The notes under the pieces are model-generated. The model had not been told where the DNA came from, did not search any database, and saw nothing but the letters and a program-made list of their open reading frames with translations. This document shows, one piece after another, positions 12,166 through 22,108 of a stretch of DNA of 64,000 nucleotides. The translations under genes were made by a program, and so were the position numbers. Each line of letters opens with the position of its first letter. Position 1 is the first letter of the stretch. This DNA is from Hydrangea macrophylla. Its lineage: Eukaryota; Streptophyta; Magnoliopsida; Cornales; Hydrangeaceae. The stretch is taken from positions 25,202,681 through 25,266,680 of the forward strand of contig CM066994.1 of NCBI GenBank assembly GCA_033977485.1. Reading direction: 5' to 3'.

Positions 12166-12602
12166 GATCACTTGCCCATTTCTTCAACTCGTGCTGCCAA
12201 GTGAGAGAGTTTGCCGAGCGGTTTGAGAGCATTCAAGATCCCGAGCAAGATTCCCGACCTCTTTACTGCGCTAAACCTTGTAAGTCCTTCCTTTCTGTTT
12301 TCAGTTCTTTGTTCTCTTCTTCTTTTCTGAACAAAGCTGGAGGGAGCAAACCCACTTGGGTTAGAACGAGCGTGGGATTTTTTCTTTTTTCGGTTTTGTC
12401 ATTCTTCCAATCTGGGGGTACGCTAGAGCAGTTTGACCGAACGGGTTTACCCGGGAGAGTCCTGAGAGAGAGTTGCATTTCTTCTAGAATCTTGTATGAC
12501 CTGCCCTTTAGGTTGTTAGATCTACCTCCTCTGTACATCAGGTTAGGAGTTCTTGACTCATTCTTAGGTTATCTACCCCCTCGGTCTTCTACAGACTTAA
12601 TC

Positions 12603-14756
12603 ATGTGCCATATAGATTTCAACTCGTCGTCCCGGTCGGAAGATGAGCAGTTGCGGTCAGGGTCCATGAGCACAAGCCCAGACCCTCTTTCTCTGGCCCC
12701 CTCTGACCGGCATAGTGAGGGAAGAATACCTGCTCGGGCCTTTCACGAAGAAACGCACCGGGATTCTCCCGTAGCCTTGACGTCTCGGGGGTCAGGCGAC
12801 GAGGGGTTTGTACCGAACAGCCCCGGGGTCGTCTTCTTATGCGAGTCCATTGTCAGTATTCTGCACGGCCCTGATTTGGATCGGATTAGGGACAGATATG
12901 ACCTTCCCGGCCCCTTTTCCCTTGCCGTCCATGATGGCGGAGCTCACTTCTATGAGTCGGGCTTCGTCACTTTGTATGAGGATGCTTTCATGGCGGGCCT
13001 TCGCTTGCCTCTCCACCCAGTTGCCCGGGACGCGCTTATCTACCTCGGGATCTCCCCTGGGCAACTCGCCCTGAACGGTTGGCGATATCTGATGGGGTGG
13101 ATATCCTTGTGTCCCCAAGTCCTCGGGTATGAGCTCACTATACAGGAGTTCTTCTGGACCCACCGGCCTTTCCAGGTCCATGGGGAGCCGGGTTTCTTCT
13201 CGCTTGGGGCTAGGCAAGGGCGGAAGATCATTGTGAAGTCCCGAGCAACAATAAAGGGTGGAAGAAGAAATTCTTCCAAGTGTCTACCCTAGGACTGTGT
13301 AAGAAGGCACCGGGTGTTCAGTTGAGGACTTCCTGGGCAGGGAAGCTGAGGAGTAAGCCTGACCATTTTTCTTTCTTGATTAGTCTTTCTATTTTGCCTT
13401 GACTAACCCATTTATATGTTTGCTTTATAGTGGGAGCAGTGGACTTGCCAAGTCTTCCCGAAGAGCTCCAAGCGAGGGTCCTGTCTCTGGTGGAGGACCC
13501 AACTGACATTAACAAGGTGTTGACTCGGATAGGAAGCCCGAAGATCTCCTACAAGCCTCAGAACTTCACAACTTCCATCCTCCCGGCGATCATTCCGGGT
13601 AAGTACCATCTCTTGACCGTCCGATTTTCTTTTCGTTTGGGACTTTACTGAACTTACATGCTCTCTGGTTATGCAGAAATGGCTCTGAAGAGCGCGGTAG
13701 CCCTAAAGGAGAAAGTGGCAGCCCTGATGGCCCGGGCTGGCCAGAAGAGGAAGAAGCCGGACCCCGCCGAGGGTTTGCCCCTCAAGAGGATTTCCCAGGG
13801 GATTTCCATCCGGGCTGAGAAGGAGGCAGCTGCTGCCTCAATGCCCGTTGTAACAATTGCTGCACCACCACCACCACCACTTCCTGCTGCCAAACTGTCC
13901 GGGGTCTCCTTTCCAACCATGGTGGAGGCTCGTGCGGGCCCCTCTTTAAGGCCGGAGATCAAAACGGCAGATGACATCCGTGGAAGGGTACGACCCGGGT
14001 TGCTACAAAGTCAGATTGACAAGTGCACCCTGCTAAGCCCCGAGGCCATCATCGGTTGGCTATACAACATCAGCCACATGGTAAGTCTCTTTGTTACGTG
14101 AACATTAACTCTTTCTCCATGTGCATACTAACGTTTTCTTGTTCTTGCAGATTGGCTGTATTGCAGTTGGGGCTGAGACCACCCTTCCCGGCGTTGCTGA
14201 GAGGTTGGCCACTGCAGAGGCTAACCTTTCCGTGGAGAGGGCTGCCCGGGAGTCCGCGGAGTTTGCTCTCATCGTGGAGGAAGAAAGATCCCGGGCAACA
14301 GCCTTGGAGCTGGGGGAGATCCGTGACACCCTGTCAACCGAGTGGGCCGCCCGGAAGGTTACAGAGGCTAAGGCTGCAGCCGCAGAGGCTGGGAGGATCA
14401 TCGCCGAGAAGGTAGCAGAGGCTAAGGTTGCAGCCTCGGAGTCCGGGAGGATCTCTGCCGAGAAGGACCTGGCAGCTATGAGAGCCACACTCTCGGAGCT
14501 TACTGCTGCTCGGGAGGCTGAAGCCAAGGAAGCTGAGGAAGAGTTCGAGGCAGGGTTCCTCACAGGCTACATTGACCTGGCGAAGTGGGCTGCTGCTGAC
14601 CACCCTGACTAGGATCTGTCTGGGTACTCCTAGGCCGAGTCCAGATATTGGAAGGAGGGCCAGGCTGACTTCGAGGTCGCCGCTGAAGCTGCACCGGCCG
14701 GGGACCCCTCTGTTGAAGAGCAGGCTGCGGAGGAGGAAGTGGTGGTTGTAGACTAG
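12603..14756 (+). pseudogene. Spliced antisense gene of the Tat element (Transposase_28-like protein)
   Basis: Four coding exons: 12603-13352, 13431-13598, 13677-14080 and 14151-14756. Introns of 78, 78 and 70 bp all have GT-AG ends (GTAAGC/TATAG, GTAAGT/TGCAG, GTAAGT/TGCAG). All three junctions keep one reading frame, strong evidence for a real spliced gene. The exon-1 protein has a Ser-rich start, then DRYDLPGPFSLAV, AGLRLPLHPVARDALIYLGI and NGWRYLMGWI, a pattern I associate with the family called putative gypsy-type transposon (Transposase_28). Exon 3 is Lys-rich, then Pro-rich. Exon 4 is a long Ala/Glu-rich coiled coil. Damage: a 1-nt frameshift near 13250-13260 and stops at 14610-14612 and 14631-14633; beyond them the same frame runs to TAG at 14754. 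The start ATG at 12603 is the first that leads into the conserved part; 12666 is an alternative. Function is unknown. Similar antisense frames are known in Tat elements such as Grande. Confidence 0.82.
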
Positions 14757-15054
14757 TTTTTTTTTGCTTTTTGTTTTTGTTGTAGTTTTTTTCTTTTTGG
14801 GGAGGCTACTACAACTGCCCCCCAGGCTTTGTACAGTTTCTGCTTTAATTAATGAAAAGGCCCCTAAGGTTAAACTTCATTTCCATTAACTGTCTTTTTT
14901 CTGTACTTTGCCTGCTTGTAATTGCTAGTATCCACTCGGTTTTTGGTCGACCTAACCCCTGCCTTAGCAAATGTTTTAGGACCATAACCAGTAGAACACC
15001 TAGTCTTCCAGACCTGTTTAAAAGGTAGTAGCCCAGTATGCCATAGGAACTTGT

Positions 15055-15522
15055 CCTGTTTTAGCGTCCGGGATCGCCCAGTATATTATAGGAATACCCT
15101 GTATTATCGTCCGGGATGTCCCGGTGTATCATAGGTGTATCCTGTTTTACCATCCGGGATATTATCTCTGGTCACTGTAAGTACTTAGGAATATCTTCCA
15201 AGTTCTTTTAATGACCGGTGTGATTTCTTATTTTGGCCTAATATTCCCCTGCCCCCCAAGCATTTTGCTAAGGCGGGAGTATATGAGTGAGTGGCCGTAG
15301 GAAACCGACCTGGAACATGGGTGGTTGCAGGGTCCTTTGAAGCTCGCCATCGTTGGCCACCTAGTGGATTGCCCCCGTCGTCGGCTGGACCTAAGCGAAG
15401 CCTTAAGTAATTTCCTGTTTAGGTCTAGTATCCCCTTGCCCCCCGAGCGTCCTATGAAGGCGGGGGCGTGTTGAGGAGCGACCATAGGAAACCGACCTGG
15501 AACATGGGTGGTTGTAGGGTCA
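15055..15522. repeat. Tandem duplications in the Tat 3' region
   Basis: At 15060-15165 a unit containing CCGGGAT and ATAGGAATA repeats about three times. At 15235-15333 and 15424-15522 a unit of about 189 bp occurs twice, each copy with CTGCCCCCC or TTGCCCCCC early and TAGGAAACCGACCTGGAAC late. A diverged single copy of the second unit occurs in the Tat derivative at about 47555-47640. Noncoding. Confidence 0.8.
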
Positions 15523-15527
15523 TTTTG

Positions 15528-15910
15528 TGCTTGGGTTCAGAGCCCGAGGTCTTTTTAGTGCCTGGCTTTGGAGACTGAGGTCTTTTTAGTGCCTGGGTTC
15601 AGAGCCCGAGGTCTTTGGTGCCTCGGGGTTAGGCCTGAGGACTTTTGTGCCTTGGGGTTAGGCCCAAGGTCTTTGGTGCCTCGGGGTTAGGCCCGAGGTC
15701 TTTTCTGCCTTGGGGTTAGGCCGAAGGTCTTTGGTGCCTCGGGGTTAGGCCTGAGGACGTTTGTACCTTGGGGTTAGGCCCAAGGTCTTTGGTGCCTCGG
15801 GGTTAGGCCCGAGGTCTTTTGTGCCTTGGGGTTAGGCCCAAGGTCTTTGGTGCCTCGGGGTTAGGCCCGAGGTCTTTTGTGCCTGGGGGTTAGGCCCGAG
15901 GACTTTTAAG
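15528..15910. repeat. 29-bp hairpin minisatellite (about 13 units)
   Basis: Tandem units of 28-32 bp. The younger units read TGCCTCGG, GGTTAGGC, CCGAGG, TCTTTTG. Each unit is an imperfect inverted repeat: CCTCGG pairs with CCGAGG across an 8-base loop. Units alternate with a version in which the arms are CCTTGG and CCAAGG, still complementary. This gives a higher-order period of about 58 bp. A weaker, diverged version of the array is present at 47720-47900 in the Tat derivative. Confidence 0.9.
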
Positions 15911-16171
15911 CATTGCACGGTGTACTGACGTGAGTAAATTTGCAAAAGTAAACTATTCAATTTTATTTAAAAATAAAAATTTATAGCGTTTGCTCAATTA
16001 GAGTTACAAAAAGAAATTTCTCTACCAATACTAAATTCCCATGGCCAAATGCTACTGATAATACTTGCGGAGGTGTTGCACATTCCAAGGATGAGAGAGA
16101 TCATGCCCGTCCATGCTCTGTAGCTAGTAGGTTCCCGGTCGGTTGACCCGGGATACTTTGTACGGGCCTTC

Positions 16172-17404
16172 CTAGTTTGCCCCTAATTTCCCATGGCTCG
16201 GGATCCGGGTAGACTGGTTCACTGCCTTAAGGACGAGGTCTCCGACTTGAAAATAGCGGTGCTTCACCTTGCTATTGTAGTATCGCGAGACCCTTTGCTT
16301 GTAGGCTGCCACCTTTAGGTAGGCTTGGTCTCTCTTTTCCTCCACCAGATCCAGTTCTGACATGAGGGCTTTTTCGTTATCTGGCTCACTGAAGTTGGCC
16401 ACCCGATATGTAGGCAACCCGAGCTCTATGGGGACCACCGCCTCAAATCCGTAGGTTAAAGAGAAAGGCATCTCACTTGTTGCCACTCGGGGTGTTGTGC
16501 GGTAGGCCCATAGGAGGGTTGGTAGTTCTTCAGCCCATAACCCTTTGGCGCCTTCAAGCCTTGTCTTGATTGACTGCAAGATTGTCCGGTTGGTTACCTC
16601 GGCTTGATCGTTGGCTTGTGGGTGCTCGGGGGAGGAGTAATGATTCAGTATCCCATAGCCCAAGCAGAACTGCCTGAATAGGTGTGTTGAATTGCCTGCC
16701 ATTATCGCTGACCAGGACCCGGGGAATGCCGAACCTGCTGAGAATATTCCTTTCCACAAAGCTCTCTATTTTCTGTTCGGTTATTGTCGCCACGGGCTCG
16801 GCCTCTGCCCATTTGGTGAAGTAATCAATAGCGGTGACTGCGAACTTGACTTTTCCCATTCCCATTGGTAGGGGACCGACAATGTCGATTCCCCACTGGG
16901 CGAACGGCCAGGGGCTGTAGATTGGTGTCTGGAGTTCTCCCGGTCGGTTGATCATGGGAGAGTATCTTTGACACTTGTCACACCTTCGGACGTATGCGAA
17001 TCTCGGGTCATGGTTGACTAGTAATATCCCTGCAATAGGGCCTTTCTGGAGAGTGCCCGGCTTCCTATGTGGTTCCCGCACACTCCTTCGTGGATTTTAA
17101 ACAATATCGCTAGGACCTATGCGGGGTGAACATAGCGGATGTATGGGATAGAGAATCCCCTCTTGTAGAGAACACCGTCAACAAGATGGTATCGGGCCAC
17201 CCAGTATTTAACCCGGCGGGCCTCTTCTTTCTCATCTAGTAGCAGGCATGTCGTCAAGAATGTCACGAGTGGATCCATCCAGTTGGGTCCCAGGGTGACC
17301 GGGTCTACCTCCACGCCTTCTGAGTTGATCACACTTGGCTCAGGTAGATATTGTATCCGTATCCCGGGCAAGTCTGACTCAGAAGACGAGGCGAGGCGAG
17401 CCAA
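16172..17404 (-). pseudogene. Tat integrase, broken
   Basis: Integrase pieces are in two overlapping frames plus a linker. 17404-17117 carries the pre-integrase part (YHLVDGVLYKRGF). 17081-16690 carries RRCDKCQRYSP (the CxxC of the zinc domain), QWGIDIVGPLP (first catalytic Asp) and VLVSDNGRQF (second Asp). 16759-16172 carries PQANDQAEVTNRTI (catalytic Glu) and the C-terminal GDLVLKAV. A frameshift near 16690 splits the core between the second Asp and Glu. There is no chromodomain, as expected for Tat. This is the last pol domain before the antisense gene region. Confidence 0.88.
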
Positions 17405-17758
17405 CCAGTCGGCCCTGGTATTTTCTTCTCTGGGTATCTACATGATGGAGAATCCTCGGAGCTTCTTGCAAATCGCTCGGACAAGGGCCAAGTAGTCTAT
17501 CATGTTGTCTTCCCGCGCTTCGTACTCTTGGTTAACCTGGTTGACCACGAGCTCGGAGTCGCTGCATCCCTGGACCTGTTGTGCACTCATAGAAGTGGCC
17601 AACTGCAACTTGACCAAGAGGGCTTCGTATTCGGCCTCGTTGTTGGAGGCACGGAACCCAAACCTTAGTACATATTCAAGCTAGATACCGTCGGGGGTAG
17701 TCAGGATGATTCCTGCCCCACTACCTTACTGATTGGATGAATCGTCCACGTGCAGTAC
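17405..17758 (-). pseudogene. Second RNase H-like domain (Tat-type), with stops
   Basis: After the usual RNase H the minus strand encodes LHVDDSSNQ, a stop, GSGAGIILTTPDG, then FRASNNEAEYEALL, SDSELVVNQVN and, past another stop, IPREENTRADWLARLAS. These are the Asp-, Glu- and Asp-bearing motifs of a second RNase H fold, known from the Tat lineage as an added (archaeal-type) RNase H placed between RNase H and integrase. Two or three in-frame stops show it is dead here. In active relatives it is thought to support RNA primer removal. Confidence 0.8.
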
Positions 17759-18415
17759 CTAGGTAGAGATATCAGAGTGTAACCCAGACGGTAGGGCCGG
17801 TGGCTCAAACTCTTCAACCGGGTCCTCGGGATATGTGAACTCAACTAGGAAGTCTGCCACGGCTTGTCCCTTGATAGCAGTCCGGGGTCGGTAGATCACT
17901 TCAAACTCTTCCAACTCCAAGGCCCACTTGACGATCCTCCAGGATGTGTCTGGACGGCTGAGGATTCTACGGAGAGGTTGATCTGTGAGGACCACAATGG
18001 CATGGGCCTGAAAGTATGGGCTGAGCCTTCGGGCCGAGGTGATGAGGGCGAACGCCAGTTTTTCGATGCGGGTGTATCTGCTCTCAGTGCCCTGTAACAC
18101 CCGGCTGGTGTAGTACACTGGGAACTGTATCCCGTGCTCTTCCCGGATGAGAGCCGAGCTAGCCGCTGATGGTGACACTGCCAAGTATAAAAATAGTTCA
18201 TCCCCCGGCACGGGTGTTGAAAGTAGAGGAGGGGACGCCAAGTACTTCTTGAGTCCTTGGAACGCCTTTTCGCACTTTTCTGACCACTGGAACACTTTGC
18301 GGAGGATTTTAAAGAATGGCAGGCACCGGTCGGTAGCTCGGGAGACAAATATGTTCAATGCGGCCACCCGTCCGGCTAGGCTCTGTACTTCCTTCGTTGA
18401 TTTGGGCGACCGCAT
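17759..18415 (-). pseudogene. Tat RNase H (first domain)
   Basis: A 218-residue open frame continuing pol after RT. It starts with the RT thumb (SLAGRVAALNIFVSRATD), then the RT-type RNase H with LFLYLAVSPSAASSAL, YTRIEKLAFALI and a VADFLVEF end. Its first catalytic Asp seems replaced (LYLAVS where LYLDVS-type sequences are usual for Asp-bearing copies; Tat copies often show Ala here), which fits the idea that the second RNase H took over the activity. That reading is inference. Confidence 0.8.
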
Positions 18416-19807
18416 GTTGATGATGGCTTTGATCTTTTCGGGGTTTGCCTCAATCCCCCGTCTGCTGACTAGGTGGCCTAGAAATTTCCCGGACGAGACG
18501 CCGAAGGTACATTTGCCGGGTTCAACTTCATCCTGAATTTTCTCAAAATGCTAAAAGGCCCCGCCAGATGCTCAAGGTGGTCGGGCTCATCCCGGCTCTT
18601 GACCAGTAGATCATCCACATATACCTCCATAGACTTTCCAATGAGGTCTTTGAACATACAGTTGACCAGGCGTTGGTAGGTGGCCCCGGCATTCTTGAGA
18701 CCGAATGGTATAACCCTGTAACAATACGTGCCTTGGTCAGTGATAAACGCAGTCTTCGTCCCCGGGGTACATGCTGATCTGGTTGTACCCCGAGTAAGCG
18801 TCCATGAATGAGAGGAGTGAGTGGCCCGCCGTGGAGTCCACGAGGAGGTCTATCTTAGGTAGCGTATAGCAATCCTTGGGGCAAGCCTTGTTGAGGTCGG
18901 TAAAGTCCACACACATCCTCCACTTCCCGCTGCTCTTCTTAACAAGTACTACATTGGCTAGCCAGTCGGGGTAGTGGACTTCTCGTATGGAATGGGCTTT
19001 GAGGAGCTTCTCGACCTCCTCACTCACTGCTTTCTGCCTCTCGGGGGCTATGCCCCTCCTTTTCTGTTTCACCGGCCGGCAATCTGGACTGACATTGAGT
19101 CGATAGGACATTACCCGGGGGTCAATCCCGGGCATATCCTCATGACTCCAAGCAAAAATGTCTTGATTTTGCCTCAGAAACTGAGTCAGTTTTTCCTTCA
19201 GGTCGGGCTCCAGCAGGGTACCAATGCTGACAATGCGGTCAGGGTACTCGGGATTTAGCGTCACACTTTCTAATTCTTCCACCGGACCTACCGCGTCGCT
19301 CTGGTCCCGGGGGTCCATCTCTTGAACGTTTAAAGTTTCGGTGATAGCCTCCCGGCGTAACGAGCTGACATAGCAACTCCGGGTGGTAGTCTGATCTCCA
19401 CGCAAGCATCCGGGTCCCTGAGGAGTTGGGAACTTCACTGTTAAGCTGTAGGTGGAGACGACCGCTTTGGCCTTGTTAAGGGTCGTCTTGCCAAGGATGA
19501 CATTGTAGGCCAACGGGGCTTCTACGATCACGAAGTTGGTCAGCACGGAAGCCTGTTGAGGGTAGGTCCCCATGAGAACTGGAAGCTCGATTATCCTGAA
19601 CGGTTGTGTGTTGGAACTATTAAATCCAACCAGGGGTGTAGCAACCGGCCGGAGCTGATCCCTGGCAATCCCGAGTTGATCGAATACCGACGTGAACATG
19701 ATGTCAGACGAGCTGCCTGTGTCCACTAGCACCCTCTTGACCATATAGTTGGCTATTGAAAGCGTCACTACTAGCGGGTCATCATAGGGGCAGTGGACGC
19801 CCTGCAA
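18416..19807 (-). pseudogene. Tat protease and reverse transcriptase
   Basis: The 19807-18737 frame (356 residues) opens with protease: VLVDTGSSSDIMF (catalytic DTG) and NVILGKTTLN. RT follows: KRRGIAPERQKAV, WRMCVDFTDLNKACPKD and FMDAYSGYNQISM. A frameshift near 18740 ends the frame. In the next frame RT continues with EVYVDDLLV (catalytic YVDD) at about 18600-18630. The mutation lies between the palm motifs, so no active RT can be made. Confidence 0.9.
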
Positions 19808-19900
19808 GTCGTCGGATGTAAATGTTAGAACAATGGTTGGGGAGGAGCCGGTGGATTGGACTTGCCCGACATCTGCCCTGGATGCCTGAGCATGCCTCTT

Positions 19901-21462
19901 CTATGCCGACTGTGAGTCTCCTCCGCCTGACGTTCCTCCGGAGATCACGTGGATGTAGCCAAGCGGGGGTGGCTGATTGGGAGCTCGAGTGTCCTGCCGG
20001 GGTCGTCTATCTGCTGTGTCGAACTCCGCGAGGTGTCCCTGCTCAATCAGCTTCTCTATTGCTATCTGTAATTTAAAGTAATCCTCTATTTCATGGCCGT
20101 GATCCCTGTGGTAGCGGCAGAACTTGTCCCGGTTCCTCTTACCGGGCGGGGCTCTGAGTTTAGCTGGCTGCTGAAGCAACCTCTGTGCCTCTGCGGCGGC
20201 CATGACTTCATGTATGGGCCGGGAAAGGGGTGTGAAAGCAATCGGGGGCTAACCCCAGGCATCCTTCTGATCTTGCTTTGGCTTCTTTCCTGAGCCCTTC
20301 TCGAATCCTTCACGCTTGCGCTTGGCCTTCGGGGATTCGTCTCCCGCCTGGCCAGCGCGCTTCACCTTCAGGAACTCCTCAGTATCTATGTACATTCTGA
20401 CCCTCTCCGAGAGCTCCACCAGGGTGGCCGGTCGGTCACGATGGAACGATGTGGCGACATTGGTGTGTTGAACTCCCGAGCAGAAGGCCATGATTGCGGT
20501 CGTTTCATTAAGATTGCGGATCTGGAGCCTTTGCAGGTTGAAATAGTCCACATACTCCCTCAGGGACTCCCCTTTGCGCTGCTTGACGGTCAGCAGCTGA
20601 GTGTCTGGTTGCGACCGGTCGAGCATCCCAACAAACTGGCTGATGAACAGCTTGCCGAGGGCTTTGAAATCATCGACCGTCCGGGGCTTTAAAGCATGGA
20701 ACTACTGTGCGGCTGGCCCCTTGAGGGTACAGGGAATGGCCAGGCACAGTAGCTCGTCCACCGTGGTGACCAGTGCCATCTGAGCCTTGTAAGTGCGGAT
20801 GTGGTCCACCGGACTCCATGTGCCATCATAGGAGCTGAGGTGAGGGGGTTTGAACTTCTGTGGAATAGGAAACCGTGTCACCCGAGCGGTATAGGGTGAT
20901 TCCGTCTCCGTGTTGGTGAGATCGTGATCGGACTTACGGTTCAACCTCTCAATCTGCTGCTGCAGTTCCTCGACCTGGGCCTTAACGTTATCCCGCCCGG
21001 TTTTCCTCTCTATATTCGAGGGTCCTCGGCCGATTCTCGGGCAGTCCGTCCTGACTCCTCCCCTCTGGCCGTACGCCGCCGGTTGATAATAGTCCTGGCG
21101 TCCTCCATCGGGCGAGGGTTGGGCCGAGCTCGTCTCTGCGAGGGCCTGGTTGCCTGGCTGCGCTCTCCATCAGCGGGGCGTTCCCGGTCCGGTGGGGACA
21201 CCGGGGCGTAACGGGTTTGCCTTCGTGCGCGAACATGCCTTTGAATAGGGGCGCTTTTCTCAGGCTGATTTTCTGATGCAGGACGCTTCTCCTGTTGGGC
21301 CAAAAGCGCCTCCATCTGTTCTTGTGTCCGGCGCTGGCCCTCCAAGAGTTGTGCCAGTGTCGCCGTTATCTGTTTGGTGGTCATGGAGGCAGCCTGCTGC
21401 TCAGGCTGCGGGTTCTCTTGACCGGTCGGAACAGTAGTTTTCTTACCCGTCTTTGGCGGCAT
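19901..21462 (-). pseudogene. Tat gag, broken into four frames
   Basis: It starts at ATG 21462 (MPPKTGKKTT); the derivative at 49448 starts with the similar MPPKKGKK, which supports this start. The N-terminal part is Gln/Arg-rich and disordered (21462-21010). The capsid-like part is at 20944-20249, with PVDHIRTYKAQMAL and MLDRSQPDTQLLT. The C-terminal part at 20203-19901 has a Tat-type zinc motif CRYHRDHGH in which the final Cys is Tyr (EDYFKL). Three frame breaks separate the pieces. Confidence 0.85.
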
Positions 21463-21501
21463 GTTGATCAGTCAAGAATTTGTTGATGAGAAGACTATGT
21501 C

Positions 21502-21521
21502 GTTTCCCACAGACGGCGCCA
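21502..21521 (-). other. Primer-binding site of the Tat element
   Basis: The minus strand reads TGGCGCCGTCTGTGGGAAAC three bases inside the 5' LTR. TGGCGCCGT pairs with the 3' end of plant tRNA-Asp; the following bases do not. The element at 46353-50152 shares TGGCGCCGTC at the same place. The exact primer tRNA is uncertain. Confidence 0.75.
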
Positions 21522-21524
21522 AAC

Positions 21525-22103
21525 TAATGATGCCGACAAGAACAATTTGCGTGTGGTTCGGTCCCGTTAACGAGGTGACCTACGTCCACGGTTGCGTCTG
21601 TGCGCTCTCACTAGCAGATCACCGGCGGGCCTGGTGAGCCAACAAAGAGGGGCGGCACTACCAGTAATACCGGCCGGGTATATGCGTATTGATGGTGAGT
21701 TCTCTGCTGTATGCTTGCTAGCTAGAGAATTATTTTCGGATCAGATCCCCTTTGACAGGGTAGGTGGGCTCTTTTATAGATGCAAGAGTCCACCCTTACA
21801 TGGTAAGTTAATAGGATTAGGAAACCTAATCTGATTGCAATCTGATTGGCATAATTTGGGGAAAGTTTCTTAAGTGGTTTAGGAAACTGCCACATTCTAT
21901 CTTGCAGACTTGTAGTTGGTTTAGGAAACTGCTGGATAGGACCAGGTCCACGGGATATCGCGGTCCTCCTATCCCGGCCTGTTGACGGGAACCGCACGGT
22001 TCTGACGAACCCCTCGGGATTGCTCGACTATGGGCGCCTTTATTGGAGTAACCGGCACCTCTTGGCAGGCTGGCTTCATGTATGGATTATTTTTGACATA
22101 TCA
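21525..22103 (-). repeat. 5' LTR of the Tat element
   Basis: 579 bp, 40 bp shorter than the other LTR, because 32 bp after TGATGCC and 8 bp near 22065 are missing. The Tat derivative at 46353 has sequence like the missing 32 bp, so this copy lost it. It ends ACATATCA, followed by target duplication TATAT. Confidence 0.92.
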
Positions 22104-22108
22104 TATAT

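Larger units (their letters stand above)
11143..22103 (-). mobile_element. Tat-lineage Ty3/gypsy element with an antisense gene
   Basis: About 11 kb, minus strand. LTRs are at 11143-11761 and 21525-22103, with target duplication TATAT at 11138-11142 and 22104-22108. The primer site is at 21502-21521 and the polypurine tract at 11762-11777. Minus-strand order is gag, protease, RT, RNase H, second RNase H-like domain, integrase. Between integrase and 3' LTR lie 4.4 kb with a plus-strand spliced gene and tandem repeats. This architecture (no chromodomain, second RNase H, long 3' region with antisense frame) is what is known of the Tat lineage (Grande, RIRE2, Ogre relatives). The pol frames contain stops and frameshifts, so this copy is not autonomous. 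It is GC-rich compared with its surroundings. Confidence 0.93.

Noticed and set aside
12201..12602. N-terminal part of the long plus-strand frame before ATG 12603
   Set aside because: No conserved sequence. It contains a probable leader intron (12280-12594), and the domain begins only after 12603.
13669..14563. Minus-strand frames opposite the antisense gene
   Set aside because: They are mirror frames of an Ala/Glu-rich GC-rich coding sequence and cross its introns without splice logic.
15528..15910. CRISPR-like array
   Set aside because: Units are contiguous without unique spacers and lie in a plant retrotransposon.
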